The notes beneath the pieces were generated by a model. It saw only the letters and a list, made by a program, of their open reading frames with translations, ran no database searches and was not told where the DNA came from. A DNA stretch of 64,000 bases from Scilla litardierei. Taxonomy: Eukaryota > Streptophyta > Magnoliopsida > Asparagales > Asparagaceae. A program made the translations under genes and the position numbers. Below, in pieces: positions 45,722-56,567 of the stretch. The stretch lies in NCBI GenBank assembly GCA_030789695.1, contig CM061134.1:59837334-59901333 (forward strand), read 5' to 3'. Positions within the stretch are counted from its first letter, which is position 1. Each line of letters opens with the position of its first letter.

Positions 45722-47461
45722 TGTAATGCCCTGCTAAGCTACTGCACAAGTACTAGAGGGGGGTGAATAGTACTTTAAAATAATTAAGAGGCTAATTCCT
45801 AATTACCTTGCAAACTCTACCAAACAATGCGGAAATGCGGAAATGTAAATGTTAGACAACAAAGAAACAATCGCAAACAAACGATATTACTGGGTTCGGA
45901 TCCACCCAAGTCTCCCCGACTTGTTCCCGGTGATCCTACGTCCCAAACACCCGGATCCCCTCCGGATACTCGAGTTAGAAACCCTAACTCAAGATTTCCG
46001 CTATGAAATACTTGTGAAAAACCTTCACAAGTCAAATCATACACAAATGAAATTGTGACTCCCACAACCTGGGATCACAAACACACTCTCACAACTGAGA
46101 GTGAAACTTATAATATCAAAGTAAATTGAAATAGAAATTCTTACCGACAAAATCCTATGCCTTGAGTAAAACTTACAATTTAGGGCAAAACGGATTTTCG
46201 GGAAGATAAAGAGGCACCAAACCCTAGCTCCCAGATGTAGATCAGCGATGGAGATCTATGAGGTTGTTGGTGACCTAGAATCAAGCACTTGGCTTGGAAG
46301 GCTCACAATCAATGAATCTCTCTTTTGAAATAAGAGTGAGGAGAGATTCAAGATTGGAATAAAAGAGCTTTGAATGAGGAATGAATGCTTTCTCTTTGAT
46401 CTCTAAAGTTCTCTTAATATCAGCCTTGAGTGCAATGAATGCAGCACTCCAAGTATTTATAGGTTAGAGGAAAAAGAGAGAGAGAAAAACGTTTCAATTA
46501 AAGCTCCAACGGCTCTATTCTGAACCAAACTAGTCGGTCAAAGAACAACCACCGACCGACTAGTTCATCAACTAGTCGGTCGGTCAATCAACATGAACCG
46601 ACTAAGTGGTGAACAGAGAATAGAAGAAGTTTCAGACTAACAGAACTAGTCGGTCAAAGAAAACTTGCCAACCGACTAGTTTCACAACTAGTCAGTCGGT
46701 GAGTGAACTTAGACCGACTAAGAGATAAAACAAATAGTCTGAGTACAAATTGATTTAGTCGGTCCAAGAACAAATGTTAACCGACTAGTTCATCAACTAG
46801 TCGGTCGCCAAATGAATATAGACAGACTAACGATAAACAGTAAGTTGGCATGTACAGTAGAAGCTCAACTAGTCGGTCTAAGAAGCATCACTGACCGACT
46901 AGTTCACAAACTAGTCGGTCGGTGAGTCAACGTAGACCGACTAACTGTAAACAGTAAAGAGTTATGAATTGACTGACGCAAACTAGTCGGTCCAAGAAGC
47001 TTGGCCGACCTACTAGATCACCATCTAGTCGGTTGGTTCTTCTTTTTGAACCAGCTAACATGCACAAGAAGTCACGAAACGAAGAGCGAAGCTTCGGGAA
47101 AGTTTGTATGGACTTCTTATAAGATCCTAGATCTAAGATAGGAGCGTTATGAAGATTAAAATGTAAGACCTACTCAAGGCTTAACATTCTACGAAATAAG
47201 CTTAAAAGACTATAAATAAAACTTGACGATACCGTCTTCAAAAGCTTCAATCGAATCTTCATGACTTCTAAAATGGTCCAAAAGCTTCAACGAAGCTTTA
47301 GGCATACGACCACGCGCTTTGAGAAGTCTTGAGACGTCGCTTTGGATGTTCACATGAATTTGGCGACGATCTCCATAACTGCGCTCACAAAGAGTTAGTT
47401 CACGATATATTTATGTTTGTTCATCATCCAAAACCAAATCCGGGGAGTCCAATATCCAACA
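45722..47461 (-). mobile_element. 3' LTR of a SIRE-like Ty1/copia element
   Basis: On the minus strand the LTR starts TGTTGGATATTGGAC right after a polypurine AAAAAGGGGGAGAA (complement near 47,462-47,476) and a GTTTGTCATCACC motif, the signature of SIRE/Maximus elements. It ends near 45,722, past a CTATTCACCCCCCTCTAGTA motif shared with the solo LTR at 1,528. The exact end (45,718, 45,720 or 45,722) is ambiguous because of TGTGTG. A TATA box (complement of ATTTATAG, 46,455-46,462) lies downstream of a palindromic array. The rest of the element lies to the right and is interrupted at 49,207; its 5' LTR is outside the window. Confidence 0.85.
46531..47100 (-). repeat. Palindromic U3 array in the SIRE-like LTR (5 units, about 114 bp)
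   Basis: Units start at 46,531, 46,647, 46,756, 46,870 and 46,984. A typical unit has the octamer TAGTCGGT four times in alternating orientation (TAGTCGGTC...GACCGACTAGTT...CTAGTCGGTCGG...ACCGACTAA), followed by AAACAGTA in some units. The fifth unit is degenerate. The array has the same unit number, order, degenerate last unit and flank as the array in the Gypsy LTRs at 52,223 and 59,540, and the same orientation relative to the TATA box. Confidence 0.85.
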
Positions 47462-48413
47462 TTCTCCCCCTTTTTGGTGATGACAAACCAACATAAATAA
47501 TAATCAAAAATAATGATTCAAATGTAATTTACTTACTCCCCCTGCATTGATGACACGTTAATTCCAAAATGAATAATAATAATACGCATCAAGCAGACGA
47601 GTAACGTATATAAAATGAGAATCGATTATTGAAATATTGGATTTGAAAATCCATTTATATATCTTAACTCCCCCCGAATCATCATATCAAATTAGATTCT
47701 TGGAAACATGCTCTAAATTATCATTTAGCCCATCGTCATTATTATATCTCTCCCCCTTTGGCATTAGCAAAAAGAGTAGGAGGAGATCAACGACAACAAC
47801 AATGGCTTCAAATAAAAGCACGGGAGTCGTAGAATATGACCATGGTCCAAGTGACACCAAAGAAAAATACGAATTAAATCAAAGCGTGTCAATGAGACCA
47901 AAGTCGAAAATCGATAAATAAAATCATCAAAACTCAAATCAATTTTACGGATTGAGTTATGGAATATACTCTCCAATATCAACATTCTTGGTTAATTTAG
48001 TGCATGGAAAACAATTCTATGTTTCCATAGAAATAATTTCTATTTAACCAAGTTATTATCGTCGAGCGACGAAATCAAACATCAGAGACATAAAAATATA
48101 ATGCGCACAAGAGAATGAAATGTCAACATCGATGTATATATATAAAAAATATGAACCAGAGTACATCAAAAATATACTTCACCGACATACATAAAAGCGA
48201 TCCAACGATCTGGGCACAAAATACAACATCATATATCTCACAAGACAGCATATATGGAAGTATCACAAAACATACAACAATCTCAAACCATCATATGAGA
48301 TACATCAAAATATCAAAATGATCCAAAAATACATAACCACACTCTATCCTACCCAAACTCTCTCACTAAAAGATCTATCATCTAAAGTGCACTAGGAGAG
48401 TCCTCAGAGAAGC
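47462..48413 (-). other. 3' untranslated interior of the SIRE-like element
   Basis: AT-rich minus-strand sequence between the last open frame and the LTR. It contains purine-rich tracts (complements of CTCCCCCTTT near 47,464 and 47,750, and ACTCCCCCTG near 47,536) that act as, or derive from, polypurine primers. No gene is seen. Confidence 0.6.
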
Positions 48414-49206
48414 TCAGGAGGAAGCGGCAGGATCTGCAGCAGCAGCAGGCTCTGCAGCAGGAGAGGTGGTCACTGGATCAACAGAAGTGTCCACGGAAGC
48501 GACGGTAGTAGAAATCTCAGGCACGACAGGAGTGGAGATCTCTGGAGCAGCAACGGTAGTGGCCTCAGGAGCACCAGTCGTAGTATCCACCGCAGGAACG
48601 GTGGTAACAGGTGTGCTCTCGGGGTCACCAGCAGAAGCAGCAGCAGCACCAGAAGCACCAGCAGCAACAGGAGTACCCTCAGGGGCACGAGTAGTAGCAG
48701 CAGCACGAGCAAACTCGAGAATCTCCTCATCATCCAGCTCCTCGTCCTCGTCAGAAACTGACGGAGGGATCTCAATCCCCAAATGAGAAGCGATACGAGA
48801 AAGAATCTCCTCAGTGCGAGCACACCGAGACTCCACACGTTTGATCGAACGTGCGAGGTCAGCAAGCATAGGAGAGGGAGCAGCTGAGGCTGAGGCAGAC
48901 GCTGAAGCAGCAGGGGTCGTCCTCTGAACATGACGGAGCGCCGCAAGAGACTTCATGACGGCCGTCGCGTTCAGAGGGGGACCGAGAGGACGCTCATCAT
49001 CAGGAGGCAAGGTGACACAGAAGTGGCGAAAGACAAGTGTCAGCAGGCATGGATTTGGGATATGAGCAGATTTCGTGGACTTCCGGATACACTCGAAAGA
49101 ATCCATCTTATCGAGTATGATCCGAGCCCAGTTAATCTCACTCCCCATGAATATGGCGTAGATCAACTTCAGGAATAGCTGGGAAGGCAAAGAAGAGGAG
49201 CCGTAC
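48414..49206 (-). pseudogene. SIRE-like third open frame (plant transposon protein domain), cut
   Basis: From the insertion point at 49,206 the minus strand reads SQLFLKLIYAIFMGSEINWA and NPCLLTLVFRHFCV, the C-terminal part of the 'putative plant transposon protein' domain often found downstream of pol in SIRE-type elements. An Ala/Thr/Pro/Glu-rich tail of low complexity follows, with a short acidic helix (SDEDEELDDEEILEFAR), to a stop at 48,414. The N-terminal part lies beyond the inserted Gypsy element, outside the window. Its role is unknown; an envelope-like role has been suggested for the third frame of SIRE elements but is not shown here. Confidence 0.65.
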
Positions 49207-50268
49207 TGTAACGATCATTGTCTGGTCGTACGTATTTTAGCGCGTATGTTGTTTGTGGTGCGTATATTCATATTTGTTTGTATTATTTTGTTCCGTTGCT
49301 CTGACACATGACCGGACCCCGTATCCACGATCCTCTCGGAGGCACGATCACCCCAGTATCTTCTTCTTAATTTTCAGACGTCGAGGGACCAAATTGCTTT
49401 AATCACATCCATAATTATTAAGTTAAAATATATATTTACTATTAAAACTTAGTACTACTAATAATATTATTATTAGCACCAACTGTGCTCTTCAGTTTCG
49501 TTGTTTTTTTATAAAGGGAAACGTTTTGAAAGAAAACAATTAATTAATAAAAAACAAACCAAGTCAAATTTAAATCTGAAAACAACCTAATAAATCTCAA
49601 CAGCCACCCCTATCATCCGTACCCTCTTTCCCCACATCACCCATGATCTCCACCCAACCAAAGCCCCAAGTTCACGTGCTGTTCTATTTCTCATCACCCT
49701 ACTTTTCTAATTAATAAAACCTGAGGCTAAATAACCATAGGCCTACTTTTATAAACCTATACAAGACCCTAGCCTATTGCAGCTCACGCATGGGCCTTAG
49801 GAAAAAAAGGAATTAAACCCTATGCTATTTTTTAATGAACCCGAGTTTTAAAACCCTATTACTTTTATCAAAAAGGAAACCTAATTTTAAAAAAAACCTA
49901 TAACCTAGTTCCTACAGCTCAGCCGACCCCCCCCTACATTCACATGCTGTGAATGCCTCAAGCCGCAGCCACCTATACCTAGGCTATCTAAGAGAAAACC
50001 CTAACCTACACAATCGAAACAACCTAAGGCTTTTCACAACACCCTATATAGGCAGCCCTAGACTATTAAAAAAAATTAAAACCCTAAGTTCTTCTCTAGC
50101 CCAGGCAAGCGCCGCCCCTACCCCTTTCTTCTCCACGCAACCAAGCTACCGCAGTTCTCCTCCCCATACCCGCAGCCGAGCTCCATCATCCCCACGGCTT
50201 CACCTCCATCTCCACGCATCAGCCCCAACTCCTCCTCACAAACAGCAAGCACCCCTGACTCCTCCTCC

Positions 50269-50437
50269 CCACGGGTGAATCGCCTTCCTGCCATCTAGTG
50301 ACACAGGAAACGAAGCAGATTAGACTCATAGCTTATGACTCGGATATCGAATTTATTTGTTGGACAATCTTGTATTATTATTGTTATCCCTGATAATTGC
50401 AGTTACAGAGCGACCTGCATGGGCCACCACTAAAACC
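50269..50437 (-). repeat. Duplicate of leader and gag start beyond the 3' LTR
   Basis: Nearly identical to 57,674-57,842: leader from the LTR end through the gag ATG (minus strand, complement of CAT at 50,290-50,292) and about seven codons. The left junction CCCC|ACGGGTGAAT shares CCACGGG with the gag sequence. No 5-bp duplication of the right flank CGGCC is seen at the left junction. Confidence 0.85.
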
Positions 50438-50778
50438 TGTCACGACCCGCTTCCCTGAAATGGAGGCGAGACGTGAGAAGGTCCGCACGAGAGAGGAGCT
50501 GTGAAGCCCCAAACCCGATAAGCGTCAATTTAGTAATAGCAGGTCCCTGTAATCGCAAAAAGAATAACAACAATAATAATAAAGAGGCAGATATGAAATA
50601 CCAACCCAAAGTTTGTCCACAAAATATTCAACATCACAGAAAAGCCACCAGGCTAACAGAAAAAGAGTCCAAAGCCCAGAACAAGGCCAATCAAAACAAC
50701 ACAAACATAACAGAGTATCAAACTAGGTGCTACGCACCGACAACCAAGCAGTCTAGCAAAAGTAGCTAAGCGACGACA

Positions 50779-50886
50779 CTAAGACTGATCCCCAGTGTCA
50801 ATGTAGTCCTCGATCAATGCGGGCCCTGACTCAGCGTCAGCGAACACCACGTCCTCAGCAAGTAACTCAGGCTCGGTCTCTAACAT
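50779..50886 (-). other. Acidic 35-codon open frame in Gypsy LTR (copy 2)
   Basis: The ATG at 50,886 lies in the 3' arm of a hairpin (arms 50,911-50,920 and 50,880-50,889). The 35 codons have no Lys or Arg and many Asp/Glu, ending in IDTGDQS and TAG. The other LTR of this element keeps the frame intact (58,184-58,291) despite several substitutions. It lies 341 bp before the LTR end. It is comparable in position and composition with 5,379-5,483 and 61,797-61,871. No known protein matches from memory. Confidence 0.5.
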
Positions 50887-50920
50887 GTGTCACCCAAAAG
50901 AGAAAAGGGGCACATGTCAG
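50880..50920 (-). other. Conserved hairpin in Gypsy LTR (copy 2)
   Basis: Minus-strand arms CTGACATGTG and CACATGTTAG pair over 10 bp (one G-U) around a loop containing TTTTCTCTTTTGGGTG. The loop core matches copy 1 (5,357-5,374), while the inner stem bases differ and stay paired. Confidence 0.6.
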
Positions 50921-52222
50921 CAAGTCGGAAGACTTGTGCAAGGAAACGGAAAGAAAAGTAAACTAACAACCTAGCAGTTAAAATATGGTGCATGGCAAGT
51001 AAAGTAAGGTGGTAACAAGTAAAGTAAGGAGAGTACAAGTGGCAAGTGTTTGTTGTGACAGGTAATGTCAAGTAACAAGTGCAAGTACAAGGGATCACTC
51101 AGTGAGTGCCCTTTGCCCACAGGCTGGATTCAAGTTATCAAGTACAAGGGATCACTCAACGAGTGCCCTTTGCCCGCAGGCTGTGTTGAGCTCGTCTTCT
51201 GGAACACGAGCCAGAAAGTGCAAATGGCATAGGATTATGCCCACGCAAGGTGGGTGCCTAGCCGGAACAATAGTACAAGTATGTAGCAAAGCTACGCAAT
51301 CACGATAGGTATTCAAGCATGCAATGACAGGAGCAGTTAATACGCGTACCGTTGATTGTATTTAAACGTGACAGGCAAAATGCAATGACATGAACAGATA
51401 TTCGCGTACCGTTTATTTAAAATAAACATGACAGTTAAAATGCAATAGCAGTTAAGGATGCATGGATGACATGAACAATTATTACGCGTACCGTTAATTG
51501 TAAAGTAAACGTGGCATACAAGCATGATGAGGGTGACGGACCAAGCTTCGTTATCAAGCTAGGTCAATGGCGTCTAGACGGCTATCCTTTCACCGTCTAG
51601 TCTCTTTTACGCTAAAGCAAGGTAAATGGCACAAAACATGGCCTAAATCAAGAGATGCAAGTTTCACTTGCCTGATACCGGGATTGACGAGCAATGAAGA
51701 TCGTCACACAAGCTAACTACGGAAAGATTCACTGTTATGGCAAAACAATTATTAGCACAATGATCCTAAATAAGTTTCTTATTAGAACCCTAATCATCTA
51801 ACAACCAATTTTATTAGGGTTTCACAATGTCAATGTGGGTTATGCTAAAATTAAAGGAATCGAGTATTACCGCGTAAGGAACGGAAGAATAACGCCGAGC
51901 AACAACGGCGACGGAAGAAACGCTCCGGGGAACCTAGGGTTCAGATCTGGAAATGATTGGAGAATTTTGGAGAGATAGGGTTTTGGGGGATTTTTGGGGG
52001 TTTGATGGAGGTTTTGGGAAGATGAGAGGTGGAATGAGTGGAGGAAGGGTTTGGATGATGGAGGATGAGCTTGGATGAAGGAAATAGGGTTTGAGGGAGA
52101 TGGGGGCTCAAAGGGGGAAGAAATTAGGGTTTTAGGTCGTGAGGGAGGAGAAGAAAACGTTTGGAGGGGTATTTATAGAGTTTGGTGGCGGCTAGGGCAA
52201 AACTAGGGTTTCCTGCACTGCT

Positions 52223-52790
52223 TAGTCGGTCAAAGAACAACTGTTGACCGACTAGTTTGAGATCTAGTCGGTCGGTTGAACAACGCAGACCGACTAAGTG
52301 TAAACAGTAACTCCAGTCGAAAACCTGAACTAAGAGTTAGTCGGTCCAAGAACAAATACTGACCGACTAGTTTGAGATCTAGTCGGTCGATGAACGTTCT
52401 TAGACCGACTAAGAGTAAACAGTAACTCGACTGTACAGTAGAACCAAGAATTAGTCGGTCTGAGTACAAAACTTGACCGACTAGTTTAATAACTAGTCGG
52501 TCGAAAGATGAACTTAGACCGACTAAGAATGAACAGTACTGATACTAAAATTTAGATGATGTGTTAGTCGGTTAAAGAAGCATTGCTGACCGACTAGTTT
52601 GCAACCTAGTCGGTCAACCAACGTTCTTAGACCGACTAACGATAAACAGTAACTCCTGAGAAATTTAGAAAGCTCACTAGTCGGTCCAAGAAGGATTTCC
52701 GACCGACTGGATCGTCATCTAGTCGGTCGGTGCCCCTTCTTATACCGGCTAATGAGCACAAAAAGTTCCGATACGGAGCGCGGGGCCCCA
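52223..52790 (-). repeat. Palindromic U3 array in the Gypsy 3' LTR (5 units)
   Basis: Units start at 52,223, 52,338, 52,452, 52,565 and 52,678, with the alternating TAGTCGGT/ACCGACTA octamers and AAACAGTAACTC spacers. The last unit is degenerate. It sits about 45 bp upstream of the TATA box on the minus strand. The same array is at 59,540-60,107 in the 5' LTR and, more diverged, in the SIRE-like Copia LTR (46,531-47,100). Confidence 0.88.
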
Positions 52791-53067
52791 TGATCGATTC
52801 CTAAGACTCCTAGGCTTGATCTAATAGTTAGATACGACCGTTATGAAGCCCATCACGAGTGACATACTTCGAAATCGACGATCCTAAGGAAGAAACGAGA
52901 AACTACGACGAATCGATCGAAAATGAAAACTACGGAGACGAAAACCACACATGAGGAGAAAATCCACCAAAACATATATTATATTATATTAAATCCAGAT
53001 ACATGAAAAGCAGTCGTTACATCCTCCCCAACTTAAGAAAATTTCCGTCCTCGGAATTTCCGAATAC

Positions 53068-55299
53068 TCACGAGTCCGGAAACAAAAGTGGGAAACACTC
53101 TCGCATCTCATCCTCATTCTCCCAAGTAGACTCTCCAGGTGAGCCGTGTCGCCACATCACCCTCACAAGATTGACAATCTTGTTCCGAAGCAATTTCTGA
53201 CGCCTGTCCAGAATCTGCACTGGATGCTGGTCATACGTCAAATCTGGGCGAACGGTAATCTCCGAAAAATCCACCGCATGAGATGGATCGCTAATGTATC
53301 GACGAAGCTGCGACACATGGAAAATATTGTGAACTCCTTCCAAAGATGGCGGCAAGGCCAAGCGATAAGCTACCTCGCCAACCCTCTCCAAAACATCAAA
53401 TGGTCCAATGTATCGCGGGCTCAACTTCCCACGCTTCCCGAAACGAATCACACCACGATTCGGGGAAATCTTCAAGAACACATGGTCGCCCGGCTGAAAC
53501 TCCAAAGGACGACGTTTAGCATCCGCCCAATGCTTAAAACGGTCCTGAGCAATTCTCAACCTCTCCCTAATATTCCTGACGATATCCACGGCCTCCACGA
53601 TCATCTCAGGTCCCAACAACTCCCGATCACCAACGTCATCCCAACTCAATGGCGATCGACATTTCCTCCCATAAAGAGCGGCGAAAGGCGCCATGCCAAT
53701 ACTCGCCTGGAAGCTGTTGTTGTAGGAAAACTCTACCAGATGTAGATGGTCCTCCCACGAACCCTTGAAATCCAACATGCACGCCCTCAGCATGTCTTCC
53801 AAAATCTGAATCGTCCTCTCGGACTGGCCATCCGTCTGCGGATGGTACGCCGTGCTGAAACTCAGACGCGTACCCAAGCTCTTCTGCAAACTCTGCCAGA
53901 ACTGAGATGTGAACCTCGTGTCTCTGTCCGACACGATACTCACGGGGACTCCATGAAGTCGCACGACCTCCTGCACGATTCACGTTACATCACCATCCAC
54001 ACTAGGAAAAGGAAATAAAAACGGAGAGCAAAAGAATTTTACCTCCATATATCTCCTCGCTAGCGCCTCAGTGGACTGTCCTACTCGGAACGGAATAAAG
54101 TGCGCAGATTTGGTCAATCGATCTACGACCACCCAAATCGCGTCATTCTGCTTCGGACTCCGAGGTAGTCCAGTCACGAAATCCATAGTGATGTGTTGCC
54201 ATTTCCACTCCGGAATCGGAAGCGGTTGTAGCAACCCGGCCGTACGCTGATGCTCCGCCTTCACTTGCTGGCAAACCAAGCACTTGGCTACACTCCGAGC
54301 CACGCTCCTCTTCATACCATGCCACCAATAATTCAGACGAAGATCCTGGTACATCTTGGTGCCACCAGAATGCACAGAATACGGCGAACTGTGTGCCTCC
54401 ACCATCAACTCCTCTCTAATATCCCCAGCTGGCACACACAACCTGGCTCCAAACCTCAGCGAGCCATCCTCATGAATCAAAAAGTCAGTCCGCAGACCGG
54501 CTTCCACCTGCTCCCGAATCCTCACCAGCTTCGGATCCTCAGCCTGGCCAGCCTTAATCCGATCCACGATCGTCGACTGTACCTGCATGTACATCAACGA
54601 CGAAGCCTCTCTAGGAAGAACAATCTCCACGCCAGACCCACAAAAATCCTGCTGCAATCTCCACTGCGAGGTCAAAATCATCACCACGGGAAGCCTACTC
54701 AAAGCATCTGGAACCACATTCACCTTGCCAGGGTGAAACTGCAAATCAATATCATAATCCGCCATAAGCTCCAACCATCGACGCTGTCGCATGTTGAGCT
54801 CCTTCTGAGTGAAAATATACTTCAAGCTTTTGTGATCGGTGAAAATCTTCACTTTCTCACTCAGCAAGAAGTGCCTCCAAATCTTAAGAGCAAACACAAC
54901 GGCAGCCAACTCCAAATCATGCGTCGGGTAATTCTTCTCATGAACCTTAAGCTGACGAGACGCATACGCCACAACATGCCCATGCTGATGCAACACACAA
55001 CCGAGACCCTTGCCAGAAGCATCGCAAAAGACCTCAAATCCACCGCTGCGATCAGGCACAACCAGAATAGGGGCAGTCGTCAACCTCTCCTTCAGAATAC
55101 CAAAAGCACTCTCACAATCACCCGACCAAACATAAGCAACATCCTTCCGCGTCAACCTGGTCATCGGCTCAGCAATACGAGAAAAGTCCTTGCCGATAAT
55201 AACCAGCAAGTCCAAGGAAACTCCGAATCTCAGACGCCGACGACGGAACAGGCCACTCCCTGATAGCCCGAATCTTCTCGGGATCCACTGAAATACCAT
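53068..55299 (-). pseudogene. Gypsy RNase H and integrase with chromodomain-like tail
   Basis: From 55,299 downwards: RNase H ([46 protein letters not shown]), then the integrase zinc region ending CLVCQQVK. The integrase core has Asp in [10 protein letters not shown], Asp in VSDRDTRF and Glu in DGQSERTIQ. It is interrupted at 53,971-54,042 by a 72-bp intron-like segment. The C-terminus has the GPF-type module ([17 protein letters not shown]) and a chromodomain-like end ([20 protein letters not shown]...STWE), which directs chromovirus integration towards certain chromatin. A small deletion near 55,195 puts it out of frame with RT. Confidence 0.88.
53971..54042 (-). other. Intron-like 72-bp segment in integrase
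   Basis: On the minus strand the segment starts GTAAAATTC after ATATGGAG, has a long pyrimidine tract, and ends CGTGCAG before GAGGTCGTG. Its removal joins ...ARRYME to [11 protein letters not shown] in frame (phase 0), with the spacing normal for Gypsy integrases; if kept, a TAA stops translation. The length is near the lower limit for plant introns. Confidence 0.6.
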
Positions 55300-56454
55300 C
55301 TCCAGTCACCACATGCCCGAGAAAAGCAACTCTATCCAGCCAAAACTCGCACTTCGAAAACTTAGCATACAAACGATGCTTCCTCAAAATCTCCAACACC
55401 GTCCTTAAGTGCGAGGCATGCTCTTCCTCCGACTTCGAATAGATCAGAATGTCGTCAATAAAGATAACGACAAACTTATCCAAAAAGTCGTAGAAAATCA
55501 GGTTCATCAGATTCATAAAAACTGCGGGCGCGTTAGTTACGCCGAAAGGCATAACCACGAACTCATAGTGTCCATACTTCGTCCTGAAAGCTGTCTTCGA
55601 AACATCATCCTTCTTCACCTTCAACTGATGGTAACCACTCCTCAAATCCAATTTAGAAAACACCCTCGAACCTCCAAGCTGATCAAAAATATCATCGATG
55701 CGAGGCAACGTGTATTTATTCTTAATGGTCACCGCATTCAACTCCCGATAATCCACGCACATGCGACGCGAACCATCCTTCTTCTTAACCAACAACACCG
55801 GTGCTCCCCACGGAGACACGCTAGGATTAATATAACCCTTCTGCAACAGCTCATCCAACTGCCTACGCAACTCTTCCAACTCCGCCGGCGCCATACGATA
55901 TGGTGCCTTCGAAATGGGCTGCGCACCTGGGATAAGATCAATAGAAAAATCCAAAGCTCGATCAGGCGGTAATCCAGGCATCTCCTCAGGGAAGACGTCA
56001 CCAAAATCACGCACCACAGCTGGCCACTCCAACTCCATCTGCATAGCCACGACATCCACTGGTCTGGCCCGAAATCTGACCGGACCCAGTGAACTACTAC
56101 CACGACTGAACTCAAACACCGGATGTCCGGGAATCTCAAACACCACCTTCTTCCTCCGACAGTCAATCGTAGCATAGAAGCTCGCAAGCCAATCCATCCC
56201 AAGAACCGCATCGTAATTGATGATGTCGTGGACAATGAAATCAGCACAAAGCTCACGTCCACAAACCACCAACGGGCAAGAATTGCACCCACGATGCACC
56301 GAGACTACACCGTTCCCTGTGACGATATTCCAACTCTTAGGAAGAGAGGACGTCGACAAGGAATGCTTCTCCACGAAGCTCCGAGAAATAATGCACATCG
56401 ATGCACCAGAGTCAAAGAGGACTCGTGCAGGAAATGTGCAAACCAAAACCACAC
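55169..56454 (-). pseudogene. Gypsy protease and reverse transcriptase
   Basis: Begins at the acceptor at 56,455 with [20 protein letters not shown] (intact DSGA protease site). RT follows: [59 protein letters not shown] and the catalytic IFIDD of [12 protein letters not shown], ending in [10 protein letters not shown]. The frame then shifts near 55,195. RT itself has no stop. Confidence 0.9.
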
Positions 56455-56567
56455 CTAACAAGCAATCAACCATCAAATCCTAGTCTAGCAAACAATCATG
56501 AGCAAGCAACCAACATAATCAAAGATCAAACTGACTAAGGAAGATAATTAGCGAGAATGAGCGTTAC
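56455..56567 (-). other. Intron-like 113-bp segment between gag and protease
   Basis: On the minus strand the donor is GCAG|GTAACG and the acceptor TGCTTGTTAG|GTGTGG. Joining gives ...[20 protein letters not shown] in frame (phase 1). Retention ends Gag after ...GNAHSR at a stop. The interior is T-rich with several stops in all frames, as expected for an intron. Confidence 0.65.

Larger units (their letters stand above)
50438..53021 (-). repeat. 3' LTR of the minus-strand Gypsy
   Basis: 2,584 bp; on the minus strand TGTAACGACTGC...GGGTCGTGACA. Contains the palindromic array (52,223-52,790), a TATA box (complement of ATTTATAG, 52,171-52,178) and a CT-rich leader without any ATG. After the leader come a possible donor (GCG|GTAATA, near 51,872), the hairpin (50,880-50,920) and the acidic frame (50,779-50,886). 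It retains an 88-bp stretch near 51,611-51,700 that is missing from the other LTR. Confidence 0.92.

Noticed and set aside
48466..48786. Val/Ala/Thr-rich plus-strand frame
   Set aside because: It is antisense to the low-complexity tail of the SIRE third frame and has no independent support.
52223..52790. Regularly spaced palindromic repeats looking superficially like a CRISPR array
   Set aside because: The units are tandem copies including their spacers, they lie in LTR U3 regions of plant retroelements, and the context is clearly eukaryotic.
54250..55263. Plus-strand frame of 337 codons opposite the Gypsy pol
   Set aside because: It is a mirror of the RNase H/integrase coding strand with biased composition and no domain.
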